Assembly: GCF_036013915.1 (NCBI RefSeq)
Contig: NZ_CP107899.1
Location: 6,014,001-6,078,000, forward strand
Length of the DNA stretch: 64,000 bases
Reading direction: 5' to 3'
Source of the DNA: Streptomyces sp. NBC_00464
Lineage (GTDB): Bacteria > Actinomycetota > Actinomycetes > Streptomycetales > Streptomycetaceae
Below are positions 41,271-49,441 of the stretch, piece after piece (position 1 is the first letter of the stretch; every line of letters starts with the position of its first letter). The translations under genes and the position numbers were made by a program. The notes under the pieces were generated by a model. The model was not told where the DNA came from. It saw nothing but the letters and a program-made list of their open reading frames with translations, and did not search any database.

Positions 41271-42482
41271 TCACTGCCGGTATCCGGCCAGGAAGCGGCC
41301 GATGCGGCTGATCGCCGCGTCAAGATCGTCAGCGTACGGGAGGGTCAGGATCCGGAAGTGGTCGGGCCGCGGCCAGTTGAAACCGGTGCCCTGCACGACC
41401 TGGATCTTCTCCCGCAGCAGCAGGTCCAGGACGAACCTCTCGTCATCGACGATCGGATGCACCTTCGGGTCGATGCGCGGGAAGGCGTACAGCGCTCCCT
41501 TCGGCTTCACGCAGGACACCCCGGGGATCTCGTTCAGCTTCTCCCAGGCGCGGTTGCGCTGCTCGTGCAGCCTGCCCCCGGGCACCACCAGCTCCCGGAT
41601 CGACTGACGGCCGCCGAGCGCGGCCTGGATCGCGTACTGCGCCGGGGCGTTGGGGCACAGCCGCATGGAGGCGAGCATGGTCAGCCCCTCCAGATAGCTG
41701 CGCGCGTGCTGCTTCGGGCCCGAGACCACCATCCATCCGGAACGGAATCCGGCCACGCGGTACGTCTTCGAGAGCCCGCTGAAGGTGAGACAGACCAGGT
41801 CGGGGGCGAGGACCGCCACACTGTGGTGCTCGGCGTCGTCGTACAGGATCTGGTCGTAGATCTCGTCGGCGAACACCATCAGGCCGTGCCGGCGCGCCAG
41901 GTCGAGGATGCCTTCGAGGATCTCGCGCGGGTAGACGGCGCCGGTCGGATTGTTCGGGTTGATGATCACGACGGCGCGGGTGCGGTCGGTGATCTTCGAG
42001 GCCATGTCGGCGAGGTCGGGGTTCCAGTCCGAGGACTCGTCGCACGTGTAGTGCACGGCCTTTCCGCCGGCCAGCGTCGTCACCGCGGTCCACAGCGGGT
42101 AGTCGGGGGACGGGATGAGCACCTCGTCGCCGTCCTCCAACAGCCCCTGTACGGACATGGAGATCAGCTCGGAGACACCGTTGCCGAGGAAGATGTCGTC
42201 GACGCCGACCTCCGTCAGCCCCATCGCCTGGTAGCGCTGCGCGACGGCCCGGCGGGCGGACAGGATGCCGCGCGAGTCCGTGTAGCCGTGGGCCTGCGGG
42301 AGCATCCGGATCATGTCCTGGACGATCTCCTCCGGCGCCTCGAATCCGAACAGTGCCGGGTTGCCCGTGTTGAGGCGGAGCACGCTGTGGCCCGCCTCCT
42401 CCAGGGCGTTGGCCTGCTCGATGACCGGGCCCCGGATCTCGTAACAGACCTCGTTGAGCTTGCTGGACTGGCGGAATTCCAT
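41271..42482 (-). CDS. PLP-dependent aminotransferase, alanine transaminase (AlaA) type
   Basis: 403-residue class I aminotransferase. FRQSSKLNEVCYEIRGPVIE and LRLNTGNPALFGFEAPEEI are typical of the AlaA/YfbQ group, which interconverts alanine and pyruvate with glutamate. The PLP lysine is K239 in FSGLSKTYRVAGFRSGWM; NPNNPTGAVY and the C-terminal Arg region RILTLPYADDLDAAISRIGR are intact. The ATG at 42482 has GGGGAGG upstream; the frame open to 42572 is not conserved. It is divergent from an HxlR regulator across 88 bp full of palindromes. Confidence 0.92.
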   Translation of the reverse strand: MEFRQSSKLNEVCYEIRGPVIEQANALEEAGHSVLRLNTGNPALFGFEAPEEIVQDMIRMLPQAHGYTDSRGILSARRAVAQRYQAMGLTEVGVDDIFLGNGVSELISMSVQGLLEDGDEVLIPSPDYPLWTAVTTLAGGKAVHYTCDESSDWNPDLADMASKITDRTRAVVIINPNNPTGAVYPREILEGILDLARRHGLMVFADEIYDQILYDDAEHHSVAVLAPDLVCLTFSGLSKTYRVAGFRSGWMVVSGPKQHARSYLEGLTMLASMRLCPNAPAQYAIQAALGGRQSIRELVVPGGRLHEQRNRAWEKLNEIPGVSCVKPKGALYAFPRIDPKVHPIVDDERFVLDLLLREKIQVVQGTGFNWPRPDHFRILTLPYADDLDAAISRIGRFLAGYRQ

Positions 42483-42513
42483 GCGGTGCTGCCTCCCCGA
42501 CCCGATTGCGATA

Positions 42514-42548
42514 CTTGGTTTTACCAAGCTTGGGCTTGGAAAGTCCAA
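42514..42548. promoter_or_regulatory. Cluster of palindromes between the aminotransferase and hxlR-type gene
   Basis: Three overlapping or adjacent inverted repeats: CTTGG-TTTTA-CCAAG (42514-42528), CCAAGCTTGG (42524-42533) and TTGGA-AAG-TCCAA (42536-42548). The CCAAG/TTGG half-sites recur. The A/T-rich block stands out from its GC-rich surroundings and is a likely binding site for the HxlR-type regulator. Confidence 0.65.
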
Positions 42549-42563
42549 CAACATGTCTAGACT
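42536..42563 (+). promoter_or_regulatory. Predicted promoter of the hxlR-type gene
   Basis: TTGGAA (42536-42541), 16-nt spacer, TAGACT (42558-42563), then 7 nt to the ATG at 42571. The -35 lies inside the last palindrome, so autorepression is plausible, and the message would be leaderless. Confidence 0.45.
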
Positions 42564-42570
42564 GCGTCGC

Positions 42571-43248
42571 ATGCCACGTCAGCAACAGTCCGCAACCCGC
42601 CCGGTCCGCCGCCGGAGTTACGACCAGTTCTGTGCCAGTGCCCGGGCTCTGGACGCCGTCGGTGACCGGTGGAGCCTGCTGATCGTCCGTGAACTGCTGG
42701 CCGGTCCCCGCCGCTACACCGATCTCCATGCCGACCTGCCCGGTGTCAGCACGGATGTCCTGGCCTCCCGGCTCAAGGACATGGAGCAGGGCGGGCTGGT
42801 CACCCGCCGCAGACTGCCGCCGCCCGCCGCTGCCGCGGTGTACGAACTCACCGGGCGTGGACACGGGCTGCTGCCCGTCCTTGCCGCGCTCGCCGAGTGG
42901 GGGGCGCCCGCGCTCGTGGAGCGGCGTCCCATGGACGCGGTCCGGGCGCACTGGTTCGCGCTTCCGCTGCTGCGGGCGCTGGAGGGCTTCGGGGGGCCGG
43001 CCGCCGGCGGGGTGGTCGATGTGCACCTGGACGAGGGCGAGTTCCATGTGCGTACGGGAAAGCCGGCGCCGGGTGAACCGGTCTACGGGGACGGGCCCGC
43101 CGCTCGCGCCGACGCGCGCATCGCCCTCGACGCCGAGCTCTGTCTGGCACTGGGGCGGGGGGAGCTGACCTTCGCCGAGGCCGTCGGGGCCGGCCGGATC
43201 GAGGTGTCGGGCGAGGGTCCGCTTGCCCTGGAGCTGCGTGGCGCATGA
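42571..43248 (+). CDS. HxlR-family winged-helix transcriptional regulator
   Basis: 225-residue regulator. The HxlR winged helix is SYDQFCASARALDAVGDRWS followed by LLIVRELLAGPRRYTDLHAD, LPGVSTDVLASRLKDMEQGG and LVTRRRLPPPAAAAVYELTG. A C-terminal SCP2-like domain of ~110 residues follows (LDEGEFHVRTGKPAPGEPVY), a common actinobacterial fusion that may bind a hydrophobic ligand. Start uncertain: ATG 42571 fits a leaderless promoter; ATG 42553 would add six residues. Neither has a Shine-Dalgarno site. It is divergent from the aminotransferase and may regulate it. Confidence 0.87.
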   Translation: MPRQQQSATRPVRRRSYDQFCASARALDAVGDRWSLLIVRELLAGPRRYTDLHADLPGVSTDVLASRLKDMEQGGLVTRRRLPPPAAAAVYELTGRGHGLLPVLAALAEWGAPALVERRPMDAVRAHWFALPLLRALEGFGGPAAGGVVDVHLDEGEFHVRTGKPAPGEPVYGDGPAARADARIALDAELCLALGRGELTFAEAVGAGRIEVSGEGPLALELRGA

Positions 43249-43337
43249 CGGTTGCGATGGCGTGATTCGATCGGTCAACTTCTGGGTAGTGTCGGGGCAT
43301 TTGGGATGTCCGGGACACCTACAGAAGGGAGTTGCCC

Positions 43338-43835
43338 GTGAGAACAGCGAGACAACAGGAGCGACGGGGACAGCAGAGGCGTCCGGGCAAGGCGATCGTC
43401 ATCGCGGGTTGCGTGGCCGCACTCGGCTTCGTACCGGCGGCGGCCGTCGCCACCCCCGGCAGCGGGGTGAGCGGCACCGTGGTCGCGGAAGGCACCTCGG
43501 TGGGCAAACTGAAGGTGAAGGCGCCGAAGGGGCGCACCGACGTCACCTTCCGGACGATCACCGTCGAGCCGGGCGGTTCCACCGGCTGGCACACCCACCG
43601 CGGACAGCTGATCGCCGTCGTCAAGTCCGGGACGCTGACCCGCACCCTGGACGACTGCACGGTGGAGGTGACCCCCGCGGGCACGTCCTTCATCGAGCCG
43701 TCCGGCACGAAGCACCGCCACGTCGGGCGCAACCTGGGGACTGAGCCCGTCGTCCTCTGGGTGACCTATCTGCTGCCCGAGGGCAGTCCCCTCTCCGACG
43801 ACGCCGACGCTGCGGACTGCGGCAACAAGAAGTAG
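43338..43835 (+). CDS. Secreted cupin-domain protein
   Basis: 165-residue exported protein. After a basic start (RTARQQERRGQQRRPGKA) a hydrophobic signal ends near PAAAVA (~37). The cupin barrel follows: TVEPGGSTGWHTHRGQLIAV supplies the metal-binding His residues (GWHTH), with PAGTSFIEPSGTKHRHVG as the second motif including another His. Substrate unknown. The GTG at 43338 has AAGGGAG at 6 nt. It is transcribed alone and followed by a structured terminator. Confidence 0.86.
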   Translation: MRTARQQERRGQQRRPGKAIVIAGCVAALGFVPAAAVATPGSGVSGTVVAEGTSVGKLKVKAPKGRTDVTFRTITVEPGGSTGWHTHRGQLIAVVKSGTLTRTLDDCTVEVTPAGTSFIEPSGTKHRHVGRNLGTEPVVLWVTYLLPEGSPLSDDADAADCGNKK

Positions 43836-43854
43836 TGCGTGACACCCGCCCTCT

Positions 43855-43887
43855 GGCGCCCCGCCGGCAACCGTGCCGCCGGGCGCC
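43855..43887. terminator. Bidirectional terminator
   Basis: GGCGCCC (43855-43861) pairs with GGGCGCC (43881-43887), enclosing a second stem CGGC/GCCG. It lies between the convergent cupin and SnoaL-like genes. Confidence 0.65.
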
Positions 43888-43892
43888 GACCG

Positions 43893-44258
43893 TCAGCGGG
43901 CGAGTGTCTCCCCGTACGCGCCCAGACCTGCGCTCACCAGACCGTCGCGGAAGGTCAGCACCTCGTACACCCGGCCGCCGATCTGGTTGCGGTAGTCGAT
44001 CACCAGTGTGTCGACGCTCGCCCGCACGTCCATGACCTCGAACGAGAGGTCGGGGATGAGTTCCAGCCCGCGCGCCCAGTAGGAGCGCAGTTCGGCCTTG
44101 CCGCGGACCGTGCCGGAGGCGTCGCCGGTGAACCGCGCGATCATGGGGGAGCTGAACGTCACGTCCTCGTGATAGTGCGCCAGGATGCGTTCCAGGTCGT
44201 GGGAGTTCCAGTCGTCCTGCCACTGCGCGGCGAAACTGCGGGCGAATTCAAGATCCAT
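43893..44258 (-). CDS. NTF2/SnoaL-like fold protein
   Basis: 121-residue single-domain protein of the NTF2-like cone fold: FARSFAAQWQDDWNSHDLER, HYHEDVTFSSPMIARFTG, GKAELRSYWARGLELIPDLS and VYEVLTFRDGLVS are typical. Members are polyketide cyclases, isomerases or ligand-binding proteins; the function here is unknown. The ATG at 44258 gives the normal N-terminus; no good ribosome-binding site is seen. It is divergent from the uridine-kinase-like gene. Confidence 0.8.
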   Translation of the reverse strand: MDLEFARSFAAQWQDDWNSHDLERILAHYHEDVTFSSPMIARFTGDASGTVRGKAELRSYWARGLELIPDLSFEVMDVRASVDTLVIDYRNQIGGRVYEVLTFRDGLVSAGLGAYGETLAR

Positions 44259-44325
44259 GGACAGGACGGTAACGGGCGGGACCGGGTTGCGCCGCAGAGT
44301 TTCGGCAAGGGGGCACGATGGGCAC

Positions 44326-44973
44326 GTGCGATTCGAAGCGATCACCTGGGAACGGCTGGCGGACGAGCTGGCCGCGCACGCCGACGCGCTGAAACCCGCC
44401 GACGGCGGGCCCTGGCTCAGGATCGCCGTCGACGGCGCTCCGGCCGCCCGCACCGGGGAGCTGGCCGGGGCGGTCGCCGAAGGGCTGCGACTGCGCGGCC
44501 GGGCGGTACTGCCGGTGTCCACCGCGGGGTTCCTGCGGCCGGCCAGTCTGCGGTACGAGTACGGCAGGCGGGACCCCGACTCCTACTACGGCAGCTGGTT
44601 CGACACCGGCGCGCTGTGGCGTGAGGTGTTCGGTCCGCTGGAGCCGGGTGGCAGTGGGCGGGTGCTGCCCGATCTGTGGGATCCGGTCACGGACCGGGCG
44701 ACGCGGAGCCCGTACCGGCAGCTCCCGGAGGGCGGGGTGCTGGTCCTGCACGGGCCGTTGCTGCTGGGGCACTGGTTCCCGTTCGATCTGAGCGTTCATC
44801 TGAGGCTGTCGGCGGGTGCGCTGCGGCGGCGTACACAGGAGGACGAGCAATGGACCCTGCCCGCCTTCGAGCGGTACGAGGACGAGGTGGCGCCCACCGG
44901 GAGCGCGGACGCGGTCGTCAGGGCCGACGATCCGCACCATCCCGCCTGGACCGGGCTGCGGCCGGAAGGGTGA
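44326..44973 (+). CDS. Uridine-kinase-like protein with degenerate P-loop
   Basis: 215-residue protein resembling actinobacterial nucleoside/uridine kinases: WLRIAVDGAPAARTGELAGA, then YYGSWFDTGALWREVFGPLE, DRATRSPYRQLPEGGVLVLH and GPLLLGHWFPFDLSVHLRLS. The Walker A position reads DGAPAARTG, without the Gly-Lys-Ser/Thr of an active P-loop, so catalysis is doubtful unless the family uses a variant loop. The start at GTG 44326 is chosen from similarity. It is 15 nt from the convergent pseudouridine kinase gene, a suggestive but not operonic link to nucleoside metabolism. Confidence 0.72.
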   Translation: MRFEAITWERLADELAAHADALKPADGGPWLRIAVDGAPAARTGELAGAVAEGLRLRGRAVLPVSTAGFLRPASLRYEYGRRDPDSYYGSWFDTGALWREVFGPLEPGGSGRVLPDLWDPVTDRATRSPYRQLPEGGVLVLHGPLLLGHWFPFDLSVHLRLSAGALRRRTQEDEQWTLPAFERYEDEVAPTGSADAVVRADDPHHPAWTGLRPEG

Positions 44974-44988
44974 GCCCCCGGAGTTCGG

Positions 44989-45897
44989 TTACTGCCCGTC
45001 CCCGGGCAGGGGCGGCCGCCCGCCCACGGTCATGACGGCCTCCGCCCCCGCGCGGCACCCCGCTGCCGCGGCAGCCCTGTCGTCGGCGCCCGCCAGCCGG
45101 GCCGCGAGGAAGCCCCCGGTGAACGCGTCTCCGGCCCCGGTGGAATCCACGGCCGCGGGCACGGGTTCGGCCGCGACGTGGGCGGTCACCGTTCCCGCGG
45201 TGGCCAGCAGAACACCGCCCTCGCCCAGCGTGACCGCGACCTGACGGACCAGAAGGCTCAACTTGGCGGCCGCGTCCGCCGGTTCGGGGAGCCCGGTGAG
45301 CAGCCCTGCCTCGTCCGCGTTGGGCAGCAGGAGATCCGCCCCCTCGGTCAGGGCCAGGAACCGGTCGACGCCCAGTTCGGCGAGGAACCCGGCCGAAGCG
45401 GGATCGATGCTCACCGGGATGCTCCGCCGCCCGGCCTCCCGCAGTGCGAGCAGGGCGGTCGCGCGGCTCGTCTCGGCGAAGAGCAGGTACCCGGACAGAT
45501 GGAGGTGGGCGATGCCGTCGAGCATCGACGGCGACCAGTCGTCGGGGGAGAGCCGCAGCACCGCGCCACTGTCGGTGAGGAAGGTGCGCTCGGCGGACGG
45601 GTCGACCAAAGCGACGACGGTGGCCGTCGGTGCCCCGTCGTCCACGGCCAGCAGCTCCCGCACCCCCGCGCGCCGCAGCAGATCCCGGTGCCAGTCCGCG
45701 GAGTCGGCGCCCACGCGGGCCACCAGCCGCACGTCCCGGCAGCCCGAACGCGCAGCCCAGCAGGCCACGTTGGCCCCCGCGCCGCCGGCCCGTGTCCGGA
45801 TCCTGGCCGTCGTGTCCGTGCCGTGGACCAGTGCCGAACCGTGCCGTGCCACCACGTCCGTGACCACGTCCCCGACGACGAGAAGGCCGCCGGTCAC
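44989..45897 (-). CDS. PfkB-family kinase, probably pseudouridine kinase
   Basis: 302-residue ribokinase-fold sugar/nucleoside kinase. The first PfkB signature region is RAGGAGANVACWAARSGCRD (~36); the second is DSTGAGDAFTGGFLAARLAG with catalytic Asp (~253). It overlaps psuG by 4 nt (start inside the psuG stop), so the two are translationally coupled. That pairing points to pseudouridine kinase, which phosphorylates pseudouridine to the 5'-phosphate consumed by PsuG. The kinase specificity rests on context. Confidence 0.86.
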   Translation of the reverse strand: MTGGLLVVGDVVTDVVARHGSALVHGTDTTARIRTRAGGAGANVACWAARSGCRDVRLVARVGADSADWHRDLLRRAGVRELLAVDDGAPTATVVALVDPSAERTFLTDSGAVLRLSPDDWSPSMLDGIAHLHLSGYLLFAETSRATALLALREAGRRSIPVSIDPASAGFLAELGVDRFLALTEGADLLLPNADEAGLLTGLPEPADAAAKLSLLVRQVAVTLGEGGVLLATAGTVTAHVAAEPVPAAVDSTGAGDAFTGGFLAARLAGADDRAAAAAGCRAGAEAVMTVGGRPPLPGDGQ

Positions 45898-46835
45898 CGG
45901 GCGGCCCAGGCGGTGGCGATCCGGGTGGCGAGTGCCACGTTGCCGCGGACGGCCGCCAGGTTGGCCTCCAGCGAGGCGCCTTCGGTGCCCCGCATCAGAT
46001 GGCCGAGCAGATACGGCGTGACGGCCTGTCCCACGATGCCGCGTTCCCGGCAGGCATCCAGCGCCTCGGCCAGCACCCGGTCGTGCAGCGCGGGATCCAG
46101 CTGTTCTTCCTGCGGTACGGGGTTGGCCACGATCAGCGCAGCCGCCGGGCCGCCGAGCGCGTCCTGCGCCCCCATCACCTCGGCCACCTCCTCGGGCGAC
46201 CGCACGGTCCAGTCGACCGGCTCACCCGAACTGCTCAGATAGAAGCCGGGGAACCGGTCGGTGCCGTATCCCAGCACCCCGACCCCGAGCGTCTCCAGAC
46301 GCTGCAGCGTGGCGGGGACGTCCAGGATCGACTTCACTCCCGCGCAGACCACGGTGATGCCCGTCCCCGCCAGCAGCCGCAGGTCCGCGGACTCGTCCTG
46401 CGTCTCGGTCCAGCCCCGGTGCACACCCCCGAGCCCGCCGGTCGCGAAGACGCGCAGGCCCGCCCGTGCGGCGAGGAACGCCGTCGCCGAGACCGTCGTC
46501 GCCCCGCTCGCACCCGTCGCCAGTGCGGGTGCGAGGTCCCGGTGCCCCAGCTTGCGCATCGCCGGGTCCTCGGCGACCCGTTCCAACTGGGCCTTGTCCA
46601 GGCCGACCCGGGCGCTGCCGTCCAGCACGGCGACCGTGGCGGGCACGGCACCGGTCGACCGGACGATCCCCTCCAGCTCCTCGGCGACCCGCAGATTGCG
46701 GGGGCGGGGCAGTCCGTGGGCGATGATCGTCGACTCCAGGGCGACGACGGGCCGGTGCGCGGCGAGGGCGTCCCGCACCTCCGCGGAGAGAACGGGTGCG
46801 TACGGGGTGGCGTCGTGCGGCGCAGTCAGTGACAT
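45894..46835 (-). CDS. psuG: Pseudouridine-5'-phosphate glycosidase
   Basis: Cleaves the C-glycosidic bond of pseudouridine-5'-phosphate to uracil and ribose-5-phosphate. 313 residues. Signatures: VVALESTIIAHGLPRPRNLR near the start, GASGATTVSATAFLAARAGL, VFATGGLGGVHRG, VVCAGVKSILDVPATLQRLE, LGVGVLGYGTDRFPGFYLSS and LIVANPVPQEEQLD. All active-site regions look intact. The ATG at 46835 is preferred because AGAG lies ~8 nt upstream; a GTG at 46841 is also in frame. First of a two-gene unit with the kinase; no nucleoside transporter is adjacent. Confidence 0.94.
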   Translation of the reverse strand: MSLTAPHDATPYAPVLSAEVRDALAAHRPVVALESTIIAHGLPRPRNLRVAEELEGIVRSTGAVPATVAVLDGSARVGLDKAQLERVAEDPAMRKLGHRDLAPALATGASGATTVSATAFLAARAGLRVFATGGLGGVHRGWTETQDESADLRLLAGTGITVVCAGVKSILDVPATLQRLETLGVGVLGYGTDRFPGFYLSSSGEPVDWTVRSPEEVAEVMGAQDALGGPAAALIVANPVPQEEQLDPALHDRVLAEALDACRERGIVGQAVTPYLLGHLMRGTEGASLEANLAAVRGNVALATRIATAWAAR

Positions 46836-47012
46836 GTCCACATCTCTGTCGCGGACGGGTCGCGGTCAAACGTGTGCCGTTCGCAGCGGCTGGAAGCTGC
46901 TCGCACCCGCATCGCGGGCCGGGCCGCGCTGCGACCGTGCGGCAGGCCCCGGACTCCGTTCGGTCAGTCCTGGTGGCGAGACGTCCTGAGGCGATGGCTA
47001 AGGTGACCGGCC

Positions 47013-47375
47013 ATGACCACATTTGATCAAGCTCCTGCCTCGTTCGCCGTGCACATTCCCGACGCCGTGCTCGAACCGGAACCGCTCGAACCCCAGCAGA
47101 TCGTCTCGGGCGACCCCGAGGTCACCGGCAAGGTGCTGTGGGAGTCGGCCGACGGCAAGCAGGTGCGCGGGATCTGGCAGATCACGCCGGGTGTGGTCAC
47201 GGACACCGAGGCCAACGAACTGTTCGTGGTCGTCAGTGGGCGCGCGACCGTGGAGGTCGAGGGCGGCGCCACGCTGGAGATCGGCCCCGGCGACGCCTGT
47301 GTGCTGCGCGAGGGGGACCGTACGACGTGGACCGTGCACGAGACGCTGCGCAAGGCGTACCACATCAGCCTCTGA
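47013..47375 (+). CDS. Cupin-domain protein (cupin_3/DUF861 type)
   Basis: 120-residue cytoplasmic single-domain cupin. GKVLWESADGKQVRGIWQIT and PGVVTDTEANELFVVVSGRA are the RmlC-like motif 1 region (Glu-rich rather than HxH), and GPGDACVLREGDRTTWTVHE is motif 2 with a terminal His. This is the pattern of the DUF861/cupin_3 group, whose members include ureidoglycolate-type enzymes; function here unknown. AAGGTGA precedes the ATG at 47013. Confidence 0.85.
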   Translation: MTTFDQAPASFAVHIPDAVLEPEPLEPQQIVSGDPEVTGKVLWESADGKQVRGIWQITPGVVTDTEANELFVVVSGRATVEVEGGATLEIGPGDACVLREGDRTTWTVHETLRKAYHISL

Positions 47376-47385
47376 GCAGCCCGTG

Positions 47386-47403
47386 AGCCCGGGCCCTCGG
47401 GCT
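47386..47403. terminator. Hairpin between convergent cupin and MFS genes
   Basis: AGCCCG-GGCCCT-CGGGCT, a 6-bp stem; an alternative longer pairing GAGCCCG (47385-47391) with CGGGCTC (47405-47411) overlaps the MFS stop codon. Probable bidirectional terminator. Confidence 0.55.
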
Positions 47404-47409
47404 TCGGGC

Positions 47410-48708
47410 TCAGGCCGTGGCGCGGCGGGTGAGGGTCCGGCGCAGGGTCAGTGCCGCCATCGGCAGCAGCAGGCATGCGCCGGTCAGATTGAGCCAGCCG
47501 TAGCCGGCCTGGGAGACGATCACTCCGGCGACCGCCCCGCCGAGGCCCGCCGACGCGTTCATGGTGAGGTCCGACAGCCCTTGTACGGCGGCGCGTGCGG
47601 CCTGCGGCACGGAGTCGGTGAGCAGCGCCGAACCCGAGACCAGGCCCGCGGACCAGCCGAGCCCGAGCACGAACAGGCCGGCCGCGGTCCTGCCGTGCGC
47701 GTCGCCCGCGGTGCCTGCGAGCAGTGCGGCGAGGGCGATCAGCCCGGCGGCGAGCCCGATGACGGTGAGACGGCCGAAGCGGTCCGCCAGCCAGCCCATC
47801 ACGGGCGAGAACGCGTACATCCCGGCGATGTGGCCGCTGATCACCAGTCCGATCAGCTGGAGGTCCGCGCCGTGATGACCGAGGTCGACGGGCGTCATCA
47901 CCATGATCGAGACCATCGCGGTGTGCGAGACGGTCACGGTCACCAGGGCGAGGCGGGCCATGGGCGATGCCCGTACGGCCGCGACACCCGCCCGCAGCGA
48001 ACGGCCCCCGGCCGACCGGCTCTCCTGCGGGGCCAGGGCGCGCGCGGTGAGGAGGGGGTCGGGCCGCAGCAGCGCCGCCACCACGAGAGCGGCGAGTGCG
48101 AAGATGCCGCCCGCCCAGACGAACGGGCCGGCCGTCTCCGAGACGGCGGTGCCGCGGAAGACCCGTCCCGCGGGGGCCGCGATGTTGGGCCCGAGCACCG
48201 AACCGATCGTGGTGGCCCAGATGACGTTCGAGATGGCCCGGCCGCGACGGTCGGGTTCGGCCAGGTCGGCGGCGGCGAATCTGGCCTGGAGGTTGGCCGA
48301 GGAACCCGCACCGAAACCGGCCATGCCGAGCAGGAGCAACGGGAAGTTCTCCACCACGGTCGCCAGCACCACGAGCCCCGCCCCGAGCGCGCCGACCAGA
48401 TACGCGAGCACGAGCCCGGGGCGGCGGCCCCGTGAGGTCATGAGCGCGGCCAGCGGCAGCGACAGCAGCGCCGTGCCGGCCACCGACGCGGTGGGGGCGA
48501 GGCCCGACAGCGCCTCGGAGCCGCTGACGCGTGTCGCCAGCACGGGGGCCAGGGCGATGCCGATGGCGACGCCGAGGCCGCCGAGTATCTGGCTGGACAT
48601 GAGCACGGCGGTCGTCCTGCGCCGGAGTCCGGGCAGATCGGCTGCGGTGACCTTCCCGGCGGGGCTCGGTCCGCCGGAGCTGTCAGGTGCATCGAGGGCG
48701 TTGGTCAC
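47410..48708 (-). CDS. MFS transporter
   Basis: 432-residue major-facilitator protein with about 12 hydrophobic helices. The loop after helix 2 is LAALMTSRGRRPGLVLAYLV (motif A type), repeated in the second half as VMGWLADRFGRLTVIGLAAG. SQILGGLGVAIGIALAPVLA opens the first helix. Drug or metabolite efflux is likely; the substrate is unknown. The GTG at 48708 is preceded on the minus strand by a block of 27-nt repeats that may hold its operators. Confidence 0.89.
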   Translation of the reverse strand: MTNALDAPDSSGGPSPAGKVTAADLPGLRRRTTAVLMSSQILGGLGVAIGIALAPVLATRVSGSEALSGLAPTASVAGTALLSLPLAALMTSRGRRPGLVLAYLVGALGAGLVVLATVVENFPLLLLGMAGFGAGSSANLQARFAAADLAEPDRRGRAISNVIWATTIGSVLGPNIAAPAGRVFRGTAVSETAGPFVWAGGIFALAALVVAALLRPDPLLTARALAPQESRSAGGRSLRAGVAAVRASPMARLALVTVTVSHTAMVSIMVMTPVDLGHHGADLQLIGLVISGHIAGMYAFSPVMGWLADRFGRLTVIGLAAGLIALAALLAGTAGDAHGRTAAGLFVLGLGWSAGLVSGSALLTDSVPQAARAAVQGLSDLTMNASAGLGGAVAGVIVSQAGYGWLNLTGACLLLPMAALTLRRTLTRRATA

Positions 48709-48737
48709 CGACGCAGTGTGCCAGCCGGTACGTACGC

Positions 48738-48818
48738 CCGAACAGCACGCCCGGAACGGTGCGGCCGAAACGGCACGTCCGAACCGGGCGGCCGAAACAG
48801 CACGCCCGGTGCAGGCGG
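48738..48818. repeat. Three imperfect 27-nt tandem repeats upstream of the MFS gene
   Basis: Units begin at 48738, 48765 and 48792, each starting CCGAA and sharing the core CCGAAAC-GCACG-CCG and an ending G-GCGG. They fill most of the gap between the MFS start and the ogt stop. They could be regulator binding sites, or a small slippage expansion. Confidence 0.7.
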
Positions 48819-48824
48819 GGCGGG

Positions 48825-49367
48825 TCAGAACAACGGCTGGGGCAGCACGCCCTCCAGGGCCAGCAGCTGCCGCTTGGTCTCCAGCCCGCCGCCGAAGCCG
48901 CCGAGCCCGCCGTCGCTCTCCACCACACGGTGGCAGGGCACCACCACGGGCAGCGGGTTGGACCCCATGGCGGCACCGACTGCCTGGGCCGCCCCGGGCT
49001 GCCCCACCCGGTCGGCGAGGTCCCCGTACCCGGCGACCGAGCCGTACGGCACACCCGTCGCCAGCTCGCGGAGAACCTGGCGGTTGAAGCCGCTCGTCAG
49101 TGACCAGTCCAGGTCGAGCGAGAACTCCCGAAGCGTGCCCGCGAAGTACGCCGCGAGCTGGCGTATCGGCTCGGCGAGCCGCGCGGAGCCGGGCGCCCGG
49201 ACGGGCTCCGTGCCGAGCCGGGCGGCCAGCCGGTCCAGCGTCCGGTCCCGTACCGCAGGCCCGGCGTGGAAGACCACCGTCACCAGGCCCGTGTCGGTCG
49301 CGGCCAGCATGAGCGGACCGATGTCACTGTCGACGACGGCCCACTCGACAACCCCGTTGCTGTTCAT
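48825..49367 (-). CDS. ogt: Methylated-DNA--protein-cysteine methyltransferase
   Basis: Suicide enzyme that removes O6-methylguanine lesions from DNA by transferring the alkyl group to its own Cys. 180 residues. The acceptor motif is VVVPCHRVVESDGGLGGFGG with Cys145; the helix-turn-helix region is FNRQVLRELATGVPYGSVAG and the arginine/asparagine finger region GAAMGSNPLP is intact. There is no Ada-type N-terminal regulatory domain. The ATG at 49367 lies 7 nt after the -10 of a strong DNA-damage promoter and has no Shine-Dalgarno site, so it is probably translated leaderless. Confidence 0.94.
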   Translation of the reverse strand: MNSNGVVEWAVVDSDIGPLMLAATDTGLVTVVFHAGPAVRDRTLDRLAARLGTEPVRAPGSARLAEPIRQLAAYFAGTLREFSLDLDWSLTSGFNRQVLRELATGVPYGSVAGYGDLADRVGQPGAAQAVGAAMGSNPLPVVVPCHRVVESDGGLGGFGGGLETKRQLLALEGVLPQPLF

Positions 49368-49374
49368 GCACACC

Positions 49375-49397
49375 ACCGTACGGCCGGCCACTGACAA
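49375..49397 (-). promoter_or_regulatory. PafBC (RecA-NDp)-type promoter of ogt
   Basis: On the minus strand: TTGTCAGTGGC (49397 down to 49387), a 6-nt spacer, TACGGT (49380 to 49375), then 7 nt to the ogt ATG. The 11-nt upstream element matches the published actinobacterial DNA-damage consensus exactly. Confidence 0.82.
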
Positions 49398-49441
49398 CGG
49401 ACGGCGGCGTCCGGGCAGCACCGAGCGGGCCCGGGCAGTCG

